Of a stretch of 64,000 bases of DNA, positions 62,592 to 64,000 are shown piece by piece. The number at the start of each line of letters is the position of its first letter. Positions within the stretch are counted from its first letter, which is position 1. Below the pieces are notes generated by a model. That model searched no databases and was not told the DNA's origin. It saw only the letters and a program-made list of their open reading frames with translations. The translations under genes and the position numbers were made by a program. Source of the DNA: Sphingobacterium athyrii (GTDB lineage: Bacteria; Bacteroidota; Bacteroidia; Sphingobacteriales; Sphingobacteriaceae); NCBI RefSeq assembly GCF_003071065.1, contig NZ_QCXX01000001.1, forward strand, positions 802,971 through 866,970, in the 5' to 3' direction.

Positions 62592-63428
62592 CTATTCAGG
62601 GATTTTTAGCAAAGAACGGTGCTCCGCCAGCCAATTTCTTGCCGCATCAGCTTTATCTCTTTTTCCTTCCATTTGTACCAAGAGATCCGCCATCGTCCCC
62701 TCATCAAAGTGGATGTGTGAAAAGAGATTTGCCAATTCCGGTTGATCTTCGCCAAAGTCTTTGCGTGCAAAGATTTTAATCTCTTCTGTACTTCCCAATG
62801 TCTTTTTAGGATCGTTTAAAAATTTCAATTTCATCTTACCAAACATCCAATGGGGCTGCCAACCCGCCACGACAATCCACCTATGATCCTTAATAGCATT
62901 TTGCAGCTCAGTAATCATCGCCACTGTGGATGAATTTATGTGTCTGTAATTCAATTCATAATCTTTAACAACCTGATCTACAGCCGCTGTAATCCCTGCG
63001 CCTTTTTCGATCCCAATAATGCTATTATTGAATGCTGCTTCATGCTCTTTCAATTGACCGATATCATCAATGGAAACATAATCGGGCACAACAAGACCAT
63101 TGCGTGCGGAAGCATAACTGGTACCTATTTCCTTTAGATTTGGGAATTTCGCTACCTTAGCGCCATGTGTCAAAGGTAGCCAGACATCCATATAAAGATC
63201 TGTATCGCCATTATTCATCGAAGCCAAGATCATATCTGGGGTAGCACGCTGTATAACCACATGATACCCTTTCTCCTCCATGATCGCTTTGGCAATATAG
63301 GTCATCGCAACCCCCTCTGCCCAACCGTCAACCATCCCGATATGGATGATATTATTTTTCTTGCCACTATGACAAGCCGAAAACAAAAGCACGATTACAC
63401 AGCATACTAGTATCCTAATTTTCATCAT
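62592..63428 (-). CDS. Glycine betaine/choline-type ABC transporter binding lipoprotein
   Basis: 278 residues. The lipoprotein signal ends LLFSAC with Cys19. The OpuAC/ProX fold appears as IIHIGMVDGWAEGVAMTYIAKAIMEEKGYHVVIQRATPDMILASMNNGDTDLYMDVWLPLTH, GIEKGAGITAAVDQVVKDYEL, WIVVAGWQPHWMFGKMKLKFLNDP. The Trp residues in GWAEG, VWLP and WQPHWMF are those that form the aromatic cage for quaternary amines in this family. It lies 3 bases after the permease stop, in a typical opuA-like order. It serves osmoprotection by betaine uptake. Confidence 0.9.
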   Translation of the reverse strand: MMKIRILVCCVIVLLFSACHSGKKNNIIHIGMVDGWAEGVAMTYIAKAIMEEKGYHVVIQRATPDMILASMNNGDTDLYMDVWLPLTHGAKVAKFPNLKEIGTSYASARNGLVVPDYVSIDDIGQLKEHEAAFNNSIIGIEKGAGITAAVDQVVKDYELNYRHINSSTVAMITELQNAIKDHRWIVVAGWQPHWMFGKMKLKFLNDPKKTLGSTEEIKIFARKDFGEDQPELANLFSHIHFDEGTMADLLVQMEGKRDKADAARNWLAEHRSLLKIPE

Positions 63429-63431
63429 TAT

Positions 63432-64000
63432 TTATTTTTTATTTACAAAACCTTGTGTTATCCGGTCTAAAATAATTGCTAGAATCACCACGGATAGTCC
63501 ACTTTCAAACCCAAGGCCTATGTCAAGATTATTGATTCCCTCAAGAACTCTTTCGCCCAAACCGCCAGCAGCAATCATCCCCGCAATTACCACCATCGAT
63601 AACGATAGCAATATTGTCTGATTGATCCCGGCAAGAATGGTTTTAGTTGCCAAAGGCAATTCGACCTTAAATAAAATCTGCCGATTGGTTGCTCCAAATG
63701 AACGGGCAGCCTCAACAATATCCTTCGGTACCCCATCAATACCCAGCGTGGTCAAGCGAACCGCTGGGGGCATGGCAAAAATGATCGTAGCAAAGGCACC
63801 GGGTACTTTTCCGATACTAAAAAACAGTACTGCTGGTATCAGATAGACAAAAGCAGGCATCGTCTGCATTAAATCCAATAAAGGCCGGATGATCTTTGCT
63901 GCAAATTTATTTTTGGCCGCCCATATCCCCAGCGGTACAGAAATAAGTAATGCTGTCACCGTCGCGACCAGCACCAAAGCCAATGTCTCCATTGTTTCCG
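63432..64000 (-). CDS. Glycine betaine ABC transporter permease, partial at the window edge
   Basis: At least 189 codons are visible and the frame stays open to the right edge ([59 protein letters not shown]). Homologues (ProW, OpuAB) have about 280 residues, so roughly the first third lies beyond 64000; the ATG at 63992 is internal. The EAA loop is [37 protein letters not shown]. Several membrane helices follow, ending [10 protein letters not shown]. The ATPase gene is presumably next upstream. Confidence 0.92.
   Translation of the reverse strand, partial: ETMETLALVLVATVTALLISVPLGIWAAKNKFAAKIIRPLLDLMQTMPAFVYLIPAVLFFSIGKVPGAFATIIFAMPPAVRLTTLGIDGVPKDIVEAARSFGATNRQILFKVELPLATKTILAGINQTILLSLSMVVIAGMIAAGGLGERVLEGINNLDIGLGFESGLSVVILAIILDRITQGFVNKK

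Overview
The window is from a Bacteroidota chromosome, most likely a Sphingobacterium-like member of Sphingobacteriaceae. The evidence is a SusC/SusD pair, propeller sensors of the hybrid two-component type, Bacteroidota-style promoters (TAnnTTTG at -7), A+T-rich intergenic DNA and many SPII lipoproteins with the usual C-terminal neighbours. No rRNA, tRNA, CRISPR array, prophage or intact insertion sequence was seen.

Region 1 (1-2229): the tail of a GIN-domain surface protein, a DinB-like protein and an AraC regulator. Region 2 (2226-18763, all on the minus strand) is a large nickel/urease locus. Read in the direction of transcription it holds: a small exported protein, hypA, hypB, a second UreE-like protein, a FecCD-type importer (binding protein, permease, ATPase), a GNAT enzyme, a TonB-dependent receptor, a second small exported protein, ureA-ureB-ureC, a small outer-membrane barrel, ureE-ureF-ureG-ureD, a urea transporter and a DUF2490 barrel. 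This fits one chain from nickel and urea uptake across both membranes, through nickel insertion, to urea hydrolysis. The two small-protein genes share the same promoter module.

Region 3 (18959-25776): a DUF2071 protein, a 42-bp minisatellite that appears to be translated, a strong inverted repeat, katG, a DUF4126 membrane protein, Hsp20, two small membrane proteins and an ECF sigma factor. Region 4 (25975-31345, minus) is an extracytosolic flavin electron-transfer module: ApbE flavin transferase, a PepSY/flavodoxin/reductase fusion, a DUF2271 protein carrying a TGAS flavinylation motif, and an ankyrin protein.

Region 5 (31647-56463) is carbohydrate use. GH43, GH2, GH127 and mutarotase genes lie beside a sensor kinase and response regulator that look like a hybrid two-component system split in two. 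Convergent to these is a second block: GH76, SusC, SusD, DUF3823 and an unrecognised 725-residue exported protein. Divergent from GH76 is an unusual membrane regulator with a periplasmic kelch-type sensor and a cytoplasmic SARP-like DNA-binding domain; 11-bp-spaced direct repeats lie between them.

Region 6 (56523-64000): three overlapping genes (DUF1275 and two unknowns), an OmpR-type two-component system, the remains of an iron/siderophore locus (a siderophore-interacting-protein fragment, an AraC regulator, a Fur-box-like palindrome and an ABC-exporter fragment), and a glycine betaine importer that runs off the right edge.

All functional calls rest on reading motifs and gene order by eye. 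No database search was run.
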